A stretch of 37,875 bases of DNA from Bacillota bacterium. GTDB taxonomy: Bacteria; Bacillota; Clostridia; Caldicoprobacterales; DTU083. Below the pieces are notes generated by a model. It saw nothing but the letters and a program-made list of their open reading frames with translations, was not told where the DNA came from and made no database searches. The position numbers and the translations under genes were made by a program. Below are positions 8,917 to 17,230 of this stretch, piece after piece; the first letter of the stretch is position 1; each line of letters begins with the position of its first letter. The stretch is from the NCBI GenBank assembly GCA_029777885.1, contig JAKORJ010000131.1:1-37875 (forward strand), in the 5' to 3' direction.

Positions 8917-8945
8917 TTGACTTTTGCTGTGCCGCGGCATACAAT
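8917..8945 (+). promoter_or_regulatory. Sigma-A-type promoter of the aromatic operon
   Basis: TTGACT at 8917-8922, a 17-bp spacer, and TACAAT at 8940-8945. The predicted transcription start is near 8952, giving a short leader of about 37 bases before the aroB start at 8989. This leaves no room for a riboswitch or attenuator and supports the internal aroB start codon. Confidence 0.82.
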
Positions 8946-8988
8946 TTTTAAAATTACAAAAGATCTAGTCAACAGCAGGAGCCTCAAC

Positions 8989-10074
8989 ATGAAAACGATA
9001 GGAGTAAACCTTGGCGCAACCTCATACCCCATACATATAGGCGCAGGCTGGGACGATATCCTAATAAGCGAATGCGCCCGCATAAAGCCAAATAAGGCTT
9101 TGATCGTGGCCGACGCCAATACCGGGCTTCTCTATGGCGGCAAGGTGCAAGGCTTGCTCGCCTCTATTGGCATTGAAGCAAGGCAAATCTCCATTCCGGC
9201 CGGAGAAGGCGCTAAAACCTTAGATACCGTTGGCGGCCTTTATACAGCAGCCCTGGAGTTTGGCATGGACAGGGGCTCGGTCTTTATAGCCCTGGGCGGG
9301 GGTGTTACCGGCGACCTGACCGGCTTTGCCGCATCAACCTATATGAGGGGCGTGAAGTATATCCAGATGCCCACCACCCTGCTGGCCCAGGTGGACAGCA
9401 GCGTCGGTGGCAAGACCGGCGTGGATTTCGCCGGGGTGAAAAACATCGTGGGCTCCTTTTACCAGCCCGTTTCTGTGATCATAAACACGGACACCCTGAT
9501 AACCCTGCCGGTAAGGCAGGTCCTCTCAGGCCTGGCGGAAGTGATCAAGTACGGCATCATAGCCGATGCCGGTTTTCTCGATTTTCTGGAGGCCAATATC
9601 CAGCCTATCCTCTCCCTGGACAGCCAGGTGCTCATCCATGCTGTCAGCCGTTCCTGCTCTATAAAGGCTGAGATCGTATCAAAGGACGAAAGGGACCACG
9701 GCATCAGGGCTGTCCTGAATTTCGGCCATACTGTGGGACATGCCGTAGAAGCCCTTGGTGGGATGTCTGCCTATACCCATGGCGAAGCGGTTGCGATAGG
9801 CATGGCTGCCGAAGCGAACATGGCACTTTTACTTGGCCTGATCGACCAGCGGTTTGCAGAGAGGATAAAGGAGCTGCTTCTCAGGGCCGGACTGCCTGTC
9901 AGAATGCCGGACTTCAGCAATGAAAGCATCATCAGCCTCATGCGGCATGACAAAAAGGCCACAGGCAGCAGGCTCGTTTTTGCCCTGCCGACAGGCCCGG
10001 GACAGGCCGATATATATAAGGATCTAAAACCCGAGATAATCAGCAGAGCCCTCGATATGGCAAGGCTGGCCTGA
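8989..10074 (+). CDS. aroB: 3-dehydroquinate synthase
   Basis: A 361-residue cytoplasmic NAD-dependent enzyme converting DAHP to 3-dehydroquinate, the second step of the shikimate pathway. Diagnostic segments are GGGVTGDLTGFAAS (nucleotide binding), PTTLLAQVDSSVGGKTGVD, the GLAEVIKYG segment, and the zinc-ligand histidines in NFGHTVGHAVE and the later HGEAVAIGM. The open frame reaches upstream to 8860, but the start at 8989 is preferred: AGGAG lies seven bases before it, the homologous region begins there, and the promoter at 8917-8945 lies inside the longer frame. First gene of an aroB - DAHP synthase - tyrA - aroA operon. Confidence 0.96.
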   Translation: MKTIGVNLGATSYPIHIGAGWDDILISECARIKPNKALIVADANTGLLYGGKVQGLLASIGIEARQISIPAGEGAKTLDTVGGLYTAALEFGMDRGSVFIALGGGVTGDLTGFAASTYMRGVKYIQMPTTLLAQVDSSVGGKTGVDFAGVKNIVGSFYQPVSVIINTDTLITLPVRQVLSGLAEVIKYGIIADAGFLDFLEANIQPILSLDSQVLIHAVSRSCSIKAEIVSKDERDHGIRAVLNFGHTVGHAVEALGGMSAYTHGEAVAIGMAAEANMALLLGLIDQRFAERIKELLLRAGLPVRMPDFSNESIISLMRHDKKATGSRLVFALPTGPGQADIYKDLKPEIISRALDMARLA

Positions 10075-10109
10075 GGGACACGGATCAGGCACATTAGGAG
10101 GTAAAACCT

Positions 10110-11123
10110 ATGGTAATAGTAATGAAGCCCAAAGCGACCAAGGAAGATATAAAAGGTGTGGAACAACTGCTCAGAAGCCTGAATTTGGGAGTCCATATAT
10201 CATCGGGCTCAGAGCGGACGATCATTGGAGTCATAGGCGACAAGCGCCTGCTGGCCGATACACCCCTGGAGCTCATGCCCGGGGTCGACAGGCTCATCCC
10301 CATCGTCGAGCCCTACAAGCTGGTCAGCAGGACCTTCAAGCCTGAAAATACGGTATTGAACATCAAGGGCGCAGAGATCGGCGGAAAGCAGGTTGCGGTC
10401 ATAGCCGGCCCCTGTGCGGTCGAATCCGAGGACCAGGTCTTGTCGACTGCCCGGTTTTTAAAGAGCCTGGGCGTCAGATTCCTGCGGGGTGGCGCCTATA
10501 AGCCCAGGACCTCCCCTTATTCCTTCCAGGGCCTTGAAGAAGAGGGCCTTAAGATACTGGCTGCCGCAGGAAAGGAGACCGGCCTGATCACCGTATCGGA
10601 GATCGTGTCTGCCGAGTCCCTCCACCTGGCTGAAAAGTATGTCGACATGATCCAGATAGGCGCCCGCAACATGCAGAACTTCCACCTGCTCAAGGAGGTC
10701 GGCAGGTCCAGGATACCCGTCATCCTGAAGCGGGGCCTGTCCGCCACGATCGAGGAATGGCTCAATGCAGCGGAGTACCTGATGAACGAGGGCAACTACA
10801 ACATAATCCTGTGCGAAAGAGGCATCCGCACCTTTGAGACCTATACCCGCAACACCCTGGACCTAAGCAGCATACCGGCAGTCAAGGAGTTGAGCCACCT
10901 GCCCGTGATCGCCGATCCCAGCCACGGCACCGGCAAGTGGAAGCTGGTCACGCCCATGAGCCGGGCTGCTATCGCAGCAGGCGCAGACGGCGTGATCATA
11001 GAGGTGCACCCCTGCCCAAGCGCCGCGCTGTCCGACGGGCCCCAGTCGCTGAACTTTGAATCCTTTTCCAGGCTGATGAACGAAATAGAAAGCATAGCCG
11101 GAATCCTTGGCAGGGAGCTGTGA
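10110..11123 (+). CDS. aroF: 3-deoxy-7-phosphoheptulonate synthase (DAHP synthase, type I-beta with N-terminal regulatory domain)
   Basis: A 337-residue enzyme that joins phosphoenolpyruvate and erythrose-4-phosphate to make DAHP, the entry step of the shikimate pathway. Residues 1-70 form a ferredoxin-like domain typical of Thermotoga and Bacillota type I-beta enzymes, which in that group mediates feedback inhibition by tyrosine or phenylalanine. The barrel follows, with VIAGPCAVES (metal-binding Cys102), LRGGAYKPRTSPYSFQG, LKRG and DPSHGTGK. TAGGAGGT stands nine bases before the ATG, and the gene is 35 bp after aroB. Its stop codon overlaps the region of the tyrA start. The symbol follows common usage for this subtype; aroG or aroA are also used. 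Confidence 0.95.
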   Translation: MVIVMKPKATKEDIKGVEQLLRSLNLGVHISSGSERTIIGVIGDKRLLADTPLELMPGVDRLIPIVEPYKLVSRTFKPENTVLNIKGAEIGGKQVAVIAGPCAVESEDQVLSTARFLKSLGVRFLRGGAYKPRTSPYSFQGLEEEGLKILAAAGKETGLITVSEIVSAESLHLAEKYVDMIQIGARNMQNFHLLKEVGRSRIPVILKRGLSATIEEWLNAAEYLMNEGNYNIILCERGIRTFETYTRNTLDLSSIPAVKELSHLPVIADPSHGTGKWKLVTPMSRAAIAAGADGVIIEVHPCPSAALSDGPQSLNFESFSRLMNEIESIAGILGREL

Positions 11124-11125
11124 AT

Positions 11126-12226
11126 ATGACGCCTGAGAGGGTAACGATCATCGGGCTGGGCCTGATCGGCGGGTCGCTGGCCAAAGCCCTGCGCCGTACC
11201 AACCCTAACCTTTACATAGCCGGCATAGACCTGAACAAGGATAACCTGACTGCTGCCGTTACCGAAGGGGTGATCAACTGCCCTTCGGAATGCTTTGACG
11301 AGGCTGCCGCTACCTCAGACGTAATATTCCTGTGCACCCCTGTGAACCAGATAATAAAGACGCTTAAGGAAATTGCCCCTGCCATAAGGCCGGATACAGT
11401 TATAACCGATACATGCAGCGTAAAAACCCCGGTAATTAAGGCGGCAGCGGAATATTTGCCTGTAAATGCCTGCTTCATTGGAGGCCACCCCATGGCCGGG
11501 GCTGAAATAAGTGGCTATGCCTCAGCAAAAGCCCACCTTTTTGAGAATGCCTATTATATCCTGACCCCGGGACATAACGCAACTGATGCTGCTTTGAAAA
11601 TGCTCTCCCGCCTTATATCATCCACAGGCGCTCTTCCGCTTGTCATGGACCCGGAGACCCATGACCGGCTGGTGGGTGGAGTGAGCCATCTCCCCCATTG
11701 CGCAGCCGCTGCCCTGGTGAATGCGGTGATCGACATTGAGGACAAGGAGTCGCTCATCCCCAGGCTGGCAGCGGGCGGCTTCAGGGACATCACCCGCATC
11801 GCGTCCTCCAATCCCCAGATGTGGCAGGAGATAACCCTCGCAAACAGGGACCACCTGATACCGCTCCTATCCTGCCTGATAACAAATCTGCAGGACTTTA
11901 AAGCCTATCTGGAGCAGGGCGACACACAAGCAGTCAGGGATCACTTCCAAAGGGCAAAGTCCTATCGCGACAGCCTGCCCCTAAAAGAAAACCTGTATCA
12001 AACCCAATTCTTTGAGCTTTACGTTGATGTTGAGGACAAGCCCGGCGTAATCGGGCAGGTTGCCACGATACTTGGCTCCAATGGCATCAACATCAAAAAC
12101 ATCAGGGTGATAAACAGCCGTGAGAACGAGCCCGGCTGCCTTCTGCTGTCCCTCCCCGACGGTTCGTCTATGGAACAAGCCCGAAATCTGCTGGTCAGCC
12201 ACGGGCTGAAGGCATATGCAAAATAG
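11126..12226 (+). CDS. tyrA: Prephenate dehydrogenase with C-terminal ACT domain
   Basis: A 366-residue NAD(P)-dependent oxidoreductase converting prephenate to 4-hydroxyphenylpyruvate for tyrosine synthesis. The N-terminus carries the Rossmann motif GLGLIGGS (10-17). The helical dehydrogenase domain includes GGHPMAGAE and the HLPHCAAAAL segment. Residues from about 290 form an ACT domain (ELYVDVEDKPGVIGQVATIL), a common site of tyrosine feedback inhibition. A GTG at 11120 overlaps the upstream stop codon (GTGA), but the AGGGAG at 11112-11117 is only two bases from it and eight bases from the ATG at 11126, so the ATG is chosen. Confidence 0.95.
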   Translation: MTPERVTIIGLGLIGGSLAKALRRTNPNLYIAGIDLNKDNLTAAVTEGVINCPSECFDEAAATSDVIFLCTPVNQIIKTLKEIAPAIRPDTVITDTCSVKTPVIKAAAEYLPVNACFIGGHPMAGAEISGYASAKAHLFENAYYILTPGHNATDAALKMLSRLISSTGALPLVMDPETHDRLVGGVSHLPHCAAAALVNAVIDIEDKESLIPRLAAGGFRDITRIASSNPQMWQEITLANRDHLIPLLSCLITNLQDFKAYLEQGDTQAVRDHFQRAKSYRDSLPLKENLYQTQFFELYVDVEDKPGVIGQVATILGSNGINIKNIRVINSRENEPGCLLLSLPDGSSMEQARNLLVSHGLKAYAK

Positions 12227-12256
12227 CAGTGGTAAGGATCATTAAGGAGGATTGCC

Positions 12257-13537
12257 GTGAATGCGACGATAAGGCCTGCCTGCAGGCTCTCAGGAGAAAT
12301 AGGTATTCCCGGTGACAAATCCATATCCCACAGGGCCATAATGCTTGGAGCGATTTCCCGGGGCATAACCAGGGTGAAAAACTTTCCCGCAAACCAGGAC
12401 TGCCTGAGCACGATCAAAGCCTTTGAGCAGATGGGCATTGAAATACAAACAAGCAGCAATGAGATCCTGGTGTACGGCAAAGGTCTGCGTGGCCTAACAG
12501 CGCCATCAAAGCCAATCGACGCTGGCAACTCAGGCACCACCGCCCGCTTGCTCGCCGGAATCCTCGCAGGCCAGAGCTTTGAATCCATGCTTGACGGCGA
12601 TGCATCCCTCAGGAAACGGCCTATGAAACGGGTGATCGAACCCCTCAGCATGATGGGGGCAAAAATCGCAGCCCGGGATGGAGGATTTCTACCCCTGCAC
12701 ATCTCAGGTGGAAGGCTCAAGGGGATCGAGTATACCCTCCCCATCGCCAGTGCCCAGGTCAAGTCCGCCATCCTGCTTGCCTTGCTGTATGCCAATAGCC
12801 CGGGCACAGTACACCAGCCGGTCATATCCAGGGACCATACCGAGCTGATGTTGAAGCAATTTGGCGGCAATATAGGGATAAGCCAGCATAGCATCACCCT
12901 GACTCCCGTACCCGACCTGTACGGGCAGGATATCACGGTGCCCGGCGACATCTCCTCCGCCGCCTTCTTCATTACGGCTGCCCTGCTGGTGCCGGGCTCC
13001 TGCATCAAAATCAGGAATGTGGGCATCAACCCGACCCGCACTGGCATCCTTGATGTATACAAGCGCATGGGCGCTACGATCGATATCGAAAATGTCAGGA
13101 ATGCGGAAGCCGAACCGGTAGCGGACATCATCGTTTCAGCTTCCAGGCTGAAAGGGACCACTATAGAAGGTGATATCATCCCCCGGCTCATAGACGAGAT
13201 CCCCATTATTGCGCTGGCTGCCACCCAGGCGGAGGGCACCACCGTGATACGGGATGCCCAGGAGCTCAAGGTCAAGGAGTCGGACAGGATCAAAACCGTA
13301 GTGGACATGCTCAAGGGCTTCGGTGCAGACATAGAAGCCACGGACGACGGGATGATCATAAGGGGCCCCTCGGGGCTTAGAGGTTGCAAAACAGCCCCCA
13401 CGATGGACCACCGCATCGCGATGACGGCAGCAGTTGTCGGCCTTGTGGCAAGTGGTGAAACGGTGATTACCGGAGCCGAATGGGCTGACATCTCCTTCCC
13501 CGGGTTCTTCGATGAAATAAACAAGCTCAGGTCATAA
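12257..13537 (+). CDS. aroA: 3-phosphoshikimate 1-carboxyvinyltransferase (EPSP synthase)
   Basis: A 426-residue cytoplasmic enzyme that transfers the enolpyruvyl group of PEP to shikimate-3-phosphate. Typical segments are GDKSISHRAIMLGAIS near the N-terminus, AGNSGTTARLLAGIL, LRKRPMKRVIEPL, and a C-terminal KESDRIKTV followed by DHRIAMTAAV. The variants GDKSISHR and GNSGTTARLL instead of GSKSxSNR and GNAGTAMRPL match the class II group, which is known for low glyphosate sensitivity; this is inferred from motifs. Translation starts at GTG, with AAGGAGG six bases upstream. It is the last gene of the operon; aroC, aroE, aroK and pheA are not here. Confidence 0.96.
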   Translation: MNATIRPACRLSGEIGIPGDKSISHRAIMLGAISRGITRVKNFPANQDCLSTIKAFEQMGIEIQTSSNEILVYGKGLRGLTAPSKPIDAGNSGTTARLLAGILAGQSFESMLDGDASLRKRPMKRVIEPLSMMGAKIAARDGGFLPLHISGGRLKGIEYTLPIASAQVKSAILLALLYANSPGTVHQPVISRDHTELMLKQFGGNIGISQHSITLTPVPDLYGQDITVPGDISSAAFFITAALLVPGSCIKIRNVGINPTRTGILDVYKRMGATIDIENVRNAEAEPVADIIVSASRLKGTTIEGDIIPRLIDEIPIIALAATQAEGTTVIRDAQELKVKESDRIKTVVDMLKGFGADIEATDDGMIIRGPSGLRGCKTAPTMDHRIAMTAAVVGLVASGETVITGAEWADISFPGFFDEINKLRS

Positions 13538-13566
13538 GGCCTGAGCTTAATATGTCTGTTCTTTTT
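13523..13566 (+). terminator. Terminator at the end of the aromatic operon
   Basis: AAGCTCAGG (13523-13531) pairs with CCTGAGCTT (13540-13548) across an eight-base loop containing the aroA stop codon. A T-rich run (TCTGTTCTTTTTT) follows after a few bases. The distance to the T-run is longer than ideal. The opposite side is also fairly T-rich, so it may work in both directions. Confidence 0.6.
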
Positions 13567-13591
13567 TCTGCTCTATTTACTTCTTATTTGC

Positions 13592-14263
13592 TTATCCGTC
13601 CGCCAGCTCTTCTCGGTATTTTTTCATAAGATCATGAAACAGCTCCGCAGGGGTCGGCGGTGTATAGGTAATGGCATTGGCGCCTGCCTGGATCGTTGCG
13701 TAAATGGTCTCATCCGTTGGCCCTCCCGTTGCTATGATCGGCACCAGGGGAAACTCGTCCCGGATCTTCTTTACTATGTCCGGTGTTTTTGCCGCGCCGG
13801 AAACATTTATGATGGTGGCTCCAGCATCCAGCCTCTCTTTTACATTGGTGTGCTCGGATACAACGGTTATCACTATGGGGATATCTATGGTATCCCGCAC
13901 TGCCCTGATAGTTTCATTGGATGTGGGCGCGTTGAGCACCACGCCTATAGCGCCCTCAAATTCAGCATCAAGGGCCAGGTTCACCACTCGCTTTCCCGTA
14001 GTCCGCCCTCCGCCCACACCGCAAAACACCGGCACGTCAGCCGCGCTTGTAATGGCGCTGGTTATAGCGGGCTGGGGTGTAAAGGGATAGACCGCAATGA
14101 TGGCATCTGCGTTTATGTTTTTTATGACTGCAACATCCGTTGTAAAGGCCAGAGAACGGATCAGCTTTCCGAAGATCCTGATGCCACTGGCTTCCTGGAT
14201 CACCTCTGGTACCTCTATCATATGCTTGCGCAAGGTCCCTTTTATGCTTGGGGTGTACTTCAT
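13592..14263 (-). CDS. TIM-barrel protein of unknown function
   Basis: A 223-residue soluble protein with the repeating strand-helix pattern of a beta/alpha barrel. Visible features are VFCGVGGGRTTGKR in the middle, a V-S-E-H-T-N segment, GATIINVSGAAKTPDIV, and IIATGGPTDETI near the C-terminus, which resembles a phosphate-binding Gly-rich loop as in ribulose-phosphate-binding barrels. Databases tend to call such proteins hydrolase or barrel-domain protein without experiment; no reaction is assigned here. It has no signal peptide. AGGTGA lies five bases before the ATG. It stands alone, convergent with the aromatic operon, with an AT-rich gap upstream. Confidence 0.75.
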   Translation of the reverse strand: MKYTPSIKGTLRKHMIEVPEVIQEASGIRIFGKLIRSLAFTTDVAVIKNINADAIIAVYPFTPQPAITSAITSAADVPVFCGVGGGRTTGKRVVNLALDAEFEGAIGVVLNAPTSNETIRAVRDTIDIPIVITVVSEHTNVKERLDAGATIINVSGAAKTPDIVKKIRDEFPLVPIIATGGPTDETIYATIQAGANAITYTPPTPAELFHDLMKKYREELADG

Positions 14264-14478
14264 TTTATCACCTGCCCCATATTACTCGTGAGCTTGTCCC
14301 TTTTGTTTTCAATTGTAGCATATTATTGGTAATCAATAAAGGTAAATTTAATAGAAGTTTCCTGCTTGTCCGCCTAAAACCGTTCGGGACGATCATGACG
14401 TCCATATGGCGGCATCATTTCAGTCCCGATTGCTTTGATTCAATGTGTTTGATCTATGTACATAAGGGTCCGGACAGC
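14264..14478. other. Non-coding gap with an imperfect long hairpin
   Basis: No supported coding sequence was found here. The gap holds the leader of the TIM-barrel gene and an imperfect hairpin: TCGGGAC (14384-14390) pairs with GTCCCGA (14423-14429), and the interior ATCATGACG and CGGCATCAT pair with two mismatches around the palindrome CCATATGG. There is no U-tract directly after it on either strand. Confidence 0.5.
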
Positions 14479-14574
14479 TCAAAGCACCTTGAGCAGGATT
14501 ATAAGGACGATCACAGCAACGATTAGCGCTGCAGCCCACACTAAATGTTTTTTGCGGAAGAAGTATATCTTCAT
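14479..14574 (-). CDS. Small single-pass membrane peptide (31 residues)
   Basis: A short frame begins MKIYFFRKKHLVWAAA and continues with about 18 hydrophobic residues ending LLKVL. It therefore has a basic N-terminal tail (R-K-K-H) and one membrane helix, oriented by the positive-inside rule with the N-terminus inside. AAGGGGGTG precedes the ATG by about six bases, which is a credible ribosome binding site. Coding is inferred from the ribosome site, the amphipathic charge pattern and the clean stop. It could be a small membrane regulator, a toxin-like peptide, or the remaining start of a longer sporulation or envelope protein with a similar N-terminus. I do not recognise a family. Confidence 0.45.
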   Translation of the reverse strand: MKIYFFRKKHLVWAAALIVAVIVLIILLKVL

Positions 14575-14651
14575 TCACCACACCCCCTTAGTACATGGTA
14601 TGCAGGGAGCGTCCGTTTTAGGCAGGCTGAAACAAATAAGGACAATATGTT

Positions 14652-14768
14652 TTATGTGTTTATATCTAGTCTACTAAATAGTGTATGCCCACTAAAGTAG
14701 AAAAGTATCGTATAAATTCCAACTACAATTGCAGGCAATATCATTGCACTTGTTAAGTAGAGTATCAT
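14652..14768 (-). pseudogene. Possible remnant of a small membrane protein gene
   Basis: A 38-codon frame (MILYLTSAMILPAIVVG and onward) encodes one hydrophobic helix and ends in a polar tail. A second frame on the same strand, roughly 14700-14860, encodes another hydrophobic stretch (KGQILVIVISSLITGIVFYG) and overlaps it in a different register. Read together they look like a two-helix membrane protein broken by a frameshift. The upstream part has no ATG and the downstream part has no clear ribosome site. Chance hydrophobic reading in AT-rich DNA is a real alternative. Confidence 0.3.
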
Positions 14769-14874
14769 ATTTAAGTTCTTCTGCACCATAGAATACAATA
14801 CCAGTTATCAGTGATGATATAACTATGACCAGTATTTGTCCTTTAACTGTATTTTATATATAAAACCAGGCTGT

Positions 14875-15900
14875 CTATAGTACTGCTTCCTTTTCCCCGC
14901 CTTTGTCAGCAGACCTGGCCTCGGCCTCGGCGATCCTTATTGTATCGGCTGTGCTCTCAGGCGTGGATATAAGGATCGGTTTGCCGTTCATGACCGCATC
15001 AAGGAAGTATATGAGCTCCCGGTAATAGCCATCCTCTGCGGACAAATCGGGGGTGTAGCTCTTACCGCCATTCGGGTTTACTCTAAGCCTTCCGTTTTTG
15101 AACTCCAGATTGCCCCTTTCAAAGTTTACTCGGAAGAGCATCTCAAAGCCAAAGTCACCGTTCAAGGTCCAGTCATCCTGGGCATTTATGACCTTCCCAT
15201 CGTCGAAATAATAATGGGTGGAAACTATATCATACCCGCTGCCCGGTATCACATTCTTGCCCAGAGTCGAAACATACCGGGGTCTCCCGAACAGCCAGTT
15301 TATCATATCTATATCGTGTATGTGCTGGTCCATCAGGCAGCCGCCGCATAGTTCCTTTTTCATCATCCAGCCTTGGTATGACCATTGGGGCGTGCCACCA
15401 CCACGGAAGAAATAGCCGCCTACTGCCTTGCCGAACTTGCCTGTGTCCACACAGTGCTTGAGGTACTCGTATGCAGGCCAGAAACGGAGGCATTGGCCTA
15501 TCATAAGCTTTTTGCCGCTTTGCTCCGCTACGCTTATCACTTCCTCACAATCCGCTGAATTCAATGCCATTGGCTTTTCACACAATACGTTGACGCCCCT
15601 CTTCAGAGCTTTGATCGTTGTCTCCTTGTGCAGATATGTGGGCAGCGCGATTATCACACAATCAAGCTCTTCCTTTGCCAGCATTTCGTCAAAGTCTGTA
15701 TAGAGGGCATACTTCGAGAAGTCATATTCCTTCAGCCCTATCTTGAGATTACCTGTAATTGTTTTGTTGCTGAATTTCTCTTCATCGATGTCGCAAATAG
15801 CAGTCAGCCTGACGGGATACCCCTCCTGCGTCAGCCTTATAAGGTTGTCAAGGTGACCTCTTCCCATAAATCCCAATCCAACCAATCCGGTTTTAAGCAT
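14875..15900 (-). CDS. Gfo/Idh/MocA-family oxidoreductase
   Basis: A 341-residue NAD(P)-dependent dehydrogenase. The N-terminal Rossmann motif is GLGFMG (8-13), and the family signature CEKPMALN follows at 107-114. The C-terminal half is the usual alpha/beta substrate domain with GGCLMDQHIHDIDMINWLFG, which supplies the catalytic histidine region. Members oxidise or epimerise sugars, inositols and their derivatives; the exact substrate cannot be read from sequence. GGGGAGG lies upstream of the ATG. It is 38 bp after the acetyltransferase gene on the same strand, and the sugar symporter gene lies further upstream, which suggests sugar use. Confidence 0.9.
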   Translation of the reverse strand: MLKTGLVGLGFMGRGHLDNLIRLTQEGYPVRLTAICDIDEEKFSNKTITGNLKIGLKEYDFSKYALYTDFDEMLAKEELDCVIIALPTYLHKETTIKALKRGVNVLCEKPMALNSADCEEVISVAEQSGKKLMIGQCLRFWPAYEYLKHCVDTGKFGKAVGGYFFRGGGTPQWSYQGWMMKKELCGGCLMDQHIHDIDMINWLFGRPRYVSTLGKNVIPGSGYDIVSTHYYFDDGKVINAQDDWTLNGDFGFEMLFRVNFERGNLEFKNGRLRVNPNGGKSYTPDLSAEDGYYRELIYFLDAVMNGKPILISTPESTADTIRIAEAEARSADKGGEKEAVL

Positions 15901-15938
15901 GATATCAAGACCTCCCCGCTATTTATATACATCATGAT

Positions 15939-17102
15939 TTATATATAGTTCATATTCTCAGTCCATGGAAAGGGGATCGGAAATACCGATCCAAGGATCT
16001 CCTTAAGCCTTGGTTTACTGTCGAGTTCAGCCATTAGCCCTTCCAGGCCGGCTTCTTGCCCTGCTTCGCCAAATAAAAGCTGGCACAGAACATTCATACC
16101 GTTGATCGTAACTGCTTCGTTGCCTAACTCAAAAACATATTTGCTCCCGCTTGTACCGAACCTGAGGCCGTCGACTGTTTCATCCGGCAAATACAGGCGC
16201 ATATAGGGTTTTAAGCTGTTCATCAAGGATGGGAAGTTCAGTATTTTTACCGTGCCCTGCTGATCCCTGTCCTTAAGCTCTATATTTAATGCTTCGAGGA
16301 GGGCAGCCAGCACATCCTGCTTATGCACCACCAGTTGGATCCTGTCTAGCCCGTGCCGCTTTATGAGCCTATCCAGGCCCTTCAATACAAGGGACCTGTC
16401 GCCTGCGAACTCCCTGATATATGCTGTGCTTTTGCCTTCCTCAAGCTGTGCAAAAATATAGGCTGCAGGCCTTTGCCTTATATTTATAAGGTATGAAACA
16501 TATGAATACCTGCCCCAGGGTGTCATTGCTCCCTTGAAAAAGCCTTTGTACTCATCAAAGGTCCTGTCAAACCTTACAGGTTCATTGGTGTATATATTTG
16601 CTGCTTCTCTGATATTTCCTTCATTGATCTCCAATAATTCGACGTCATCTGCACAGTCCCATGCCTTAGTATCATCAGAAGATATGGTGCATTCGAAGAA
16701 GCCCCCTGCTCTTACACAGTTTCTTCGCAAATATAGATTGCGGGTACCGGATACCAGCATGATCTCAGTGCCTTCCTGGACCATGGAGCTTTCAACATCG
16801 TCAAGGAGCATGGATGCATAGTTCTTTCCCCTGTAGTCCGGGTGTGTGCATACAGAACCTACAGAAGCCACCCTGACCCTTGCACCTCGGATGCTTACGG
16901 TCGCCGGATAATAATTGACATTCGACACGGGGCGTCCCTCTTCGAATATCACCCGCATGTTCGGTGAGTTCTTTTCACTAAGCAACAGGGGGAACTCCTC
17001 GCCCATCGTGGGCGCCAACCCCCCGCTGGTGCGAAAGACTGAATTGATAAGCTCCAGTACCTGGGAAAGTTCTTCATTTCTGACCGGCCTTGGCCCTTCC
17101 AT
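15939..17102 (-). CDS. GNAT-family N-acetyltransferase, Eis-like architecture
   Basis: A protein of about 387 residues. The N-terminal GNAT domain has the acetyl-CoA motif in SVCTHPDYRGKNYASMLLDD (R-G-K-N-Y-A fitting the R/QxxGxG/A pattern). A second GNAT-like region follows, and the C-terminal part (from about residue 285) resembles the SCP2-like tail of Eis proteins. Eis-type enzymes acetylate amines, including aminoglycosides in mycobacteria; this protein's substrate is unknown. The first ATG at 17111 is nearly on top of GAGGTG, so the ATG at 17102, eight bases further on, is preferred. It is probably cotranscribed with the oxidoreductase 38 bp downstream. Confidence 0.82.
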   Translation of the reverse strand: MEGPRPVRNEELSQVLELINSVFRTSGGLAPTMGEEFPLLLSEKNSPNMRVIFEEGRPVSNVNYYPATVSIRGARVRVASVGSVCTHPDYRGKNYASMLLDDVESSMVQEGTEIMLVSGTRNLYLRRNCVRAGGFFECTISSDDTKAWDCADDVELLEINEGNIREAANIYTNEPVRFDRTFDEYKGFFKGAMTPWGRYSYVSYLINIRQRPAAYIFAQLEEGKSTAYIREFAGDRSLVLKGLDRLIKRHGLDRIQLVVHKQDVLAALLEALNIELKDRDQQGTVKILNFPSLMNSLKPYMRLYLPDETVDGLRFGTSGSKYVFELGNEAVTINGMNVLCQLLFGEAGQEAGLEGLMAELDSKPRLKEILGSVFPIPFPWTENMNYI

Positions 17103-17230
17103 AACATACACCTCATTACATGTTGTTTTGAATTCTCTTGAATCGTAGCTTTACCGAAATTGCAGTATACTAATGTCTTTATGCTTAATAAGTAGAAAAT
17201 TGCAATCTTCAGCTTGTCTTAATCGTTGGC

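Noticed and set aside
8860-8988. N-terminal extension of aroB by 43 codons
   Set aside because: It precedes the conserved start of the family, contains the promoter TTGACT-N17-TACAAT, and a good ribosome site serves the ATG at 8989.
12019-13524. A 501-codon frame antisense to tyrA and aroA
   Set aside because: It lies opposite two strongly supported enzymes, has low-complexity Ser/Pro-rich composition typical of a shadow frame and no ribosome site or homology I can see.
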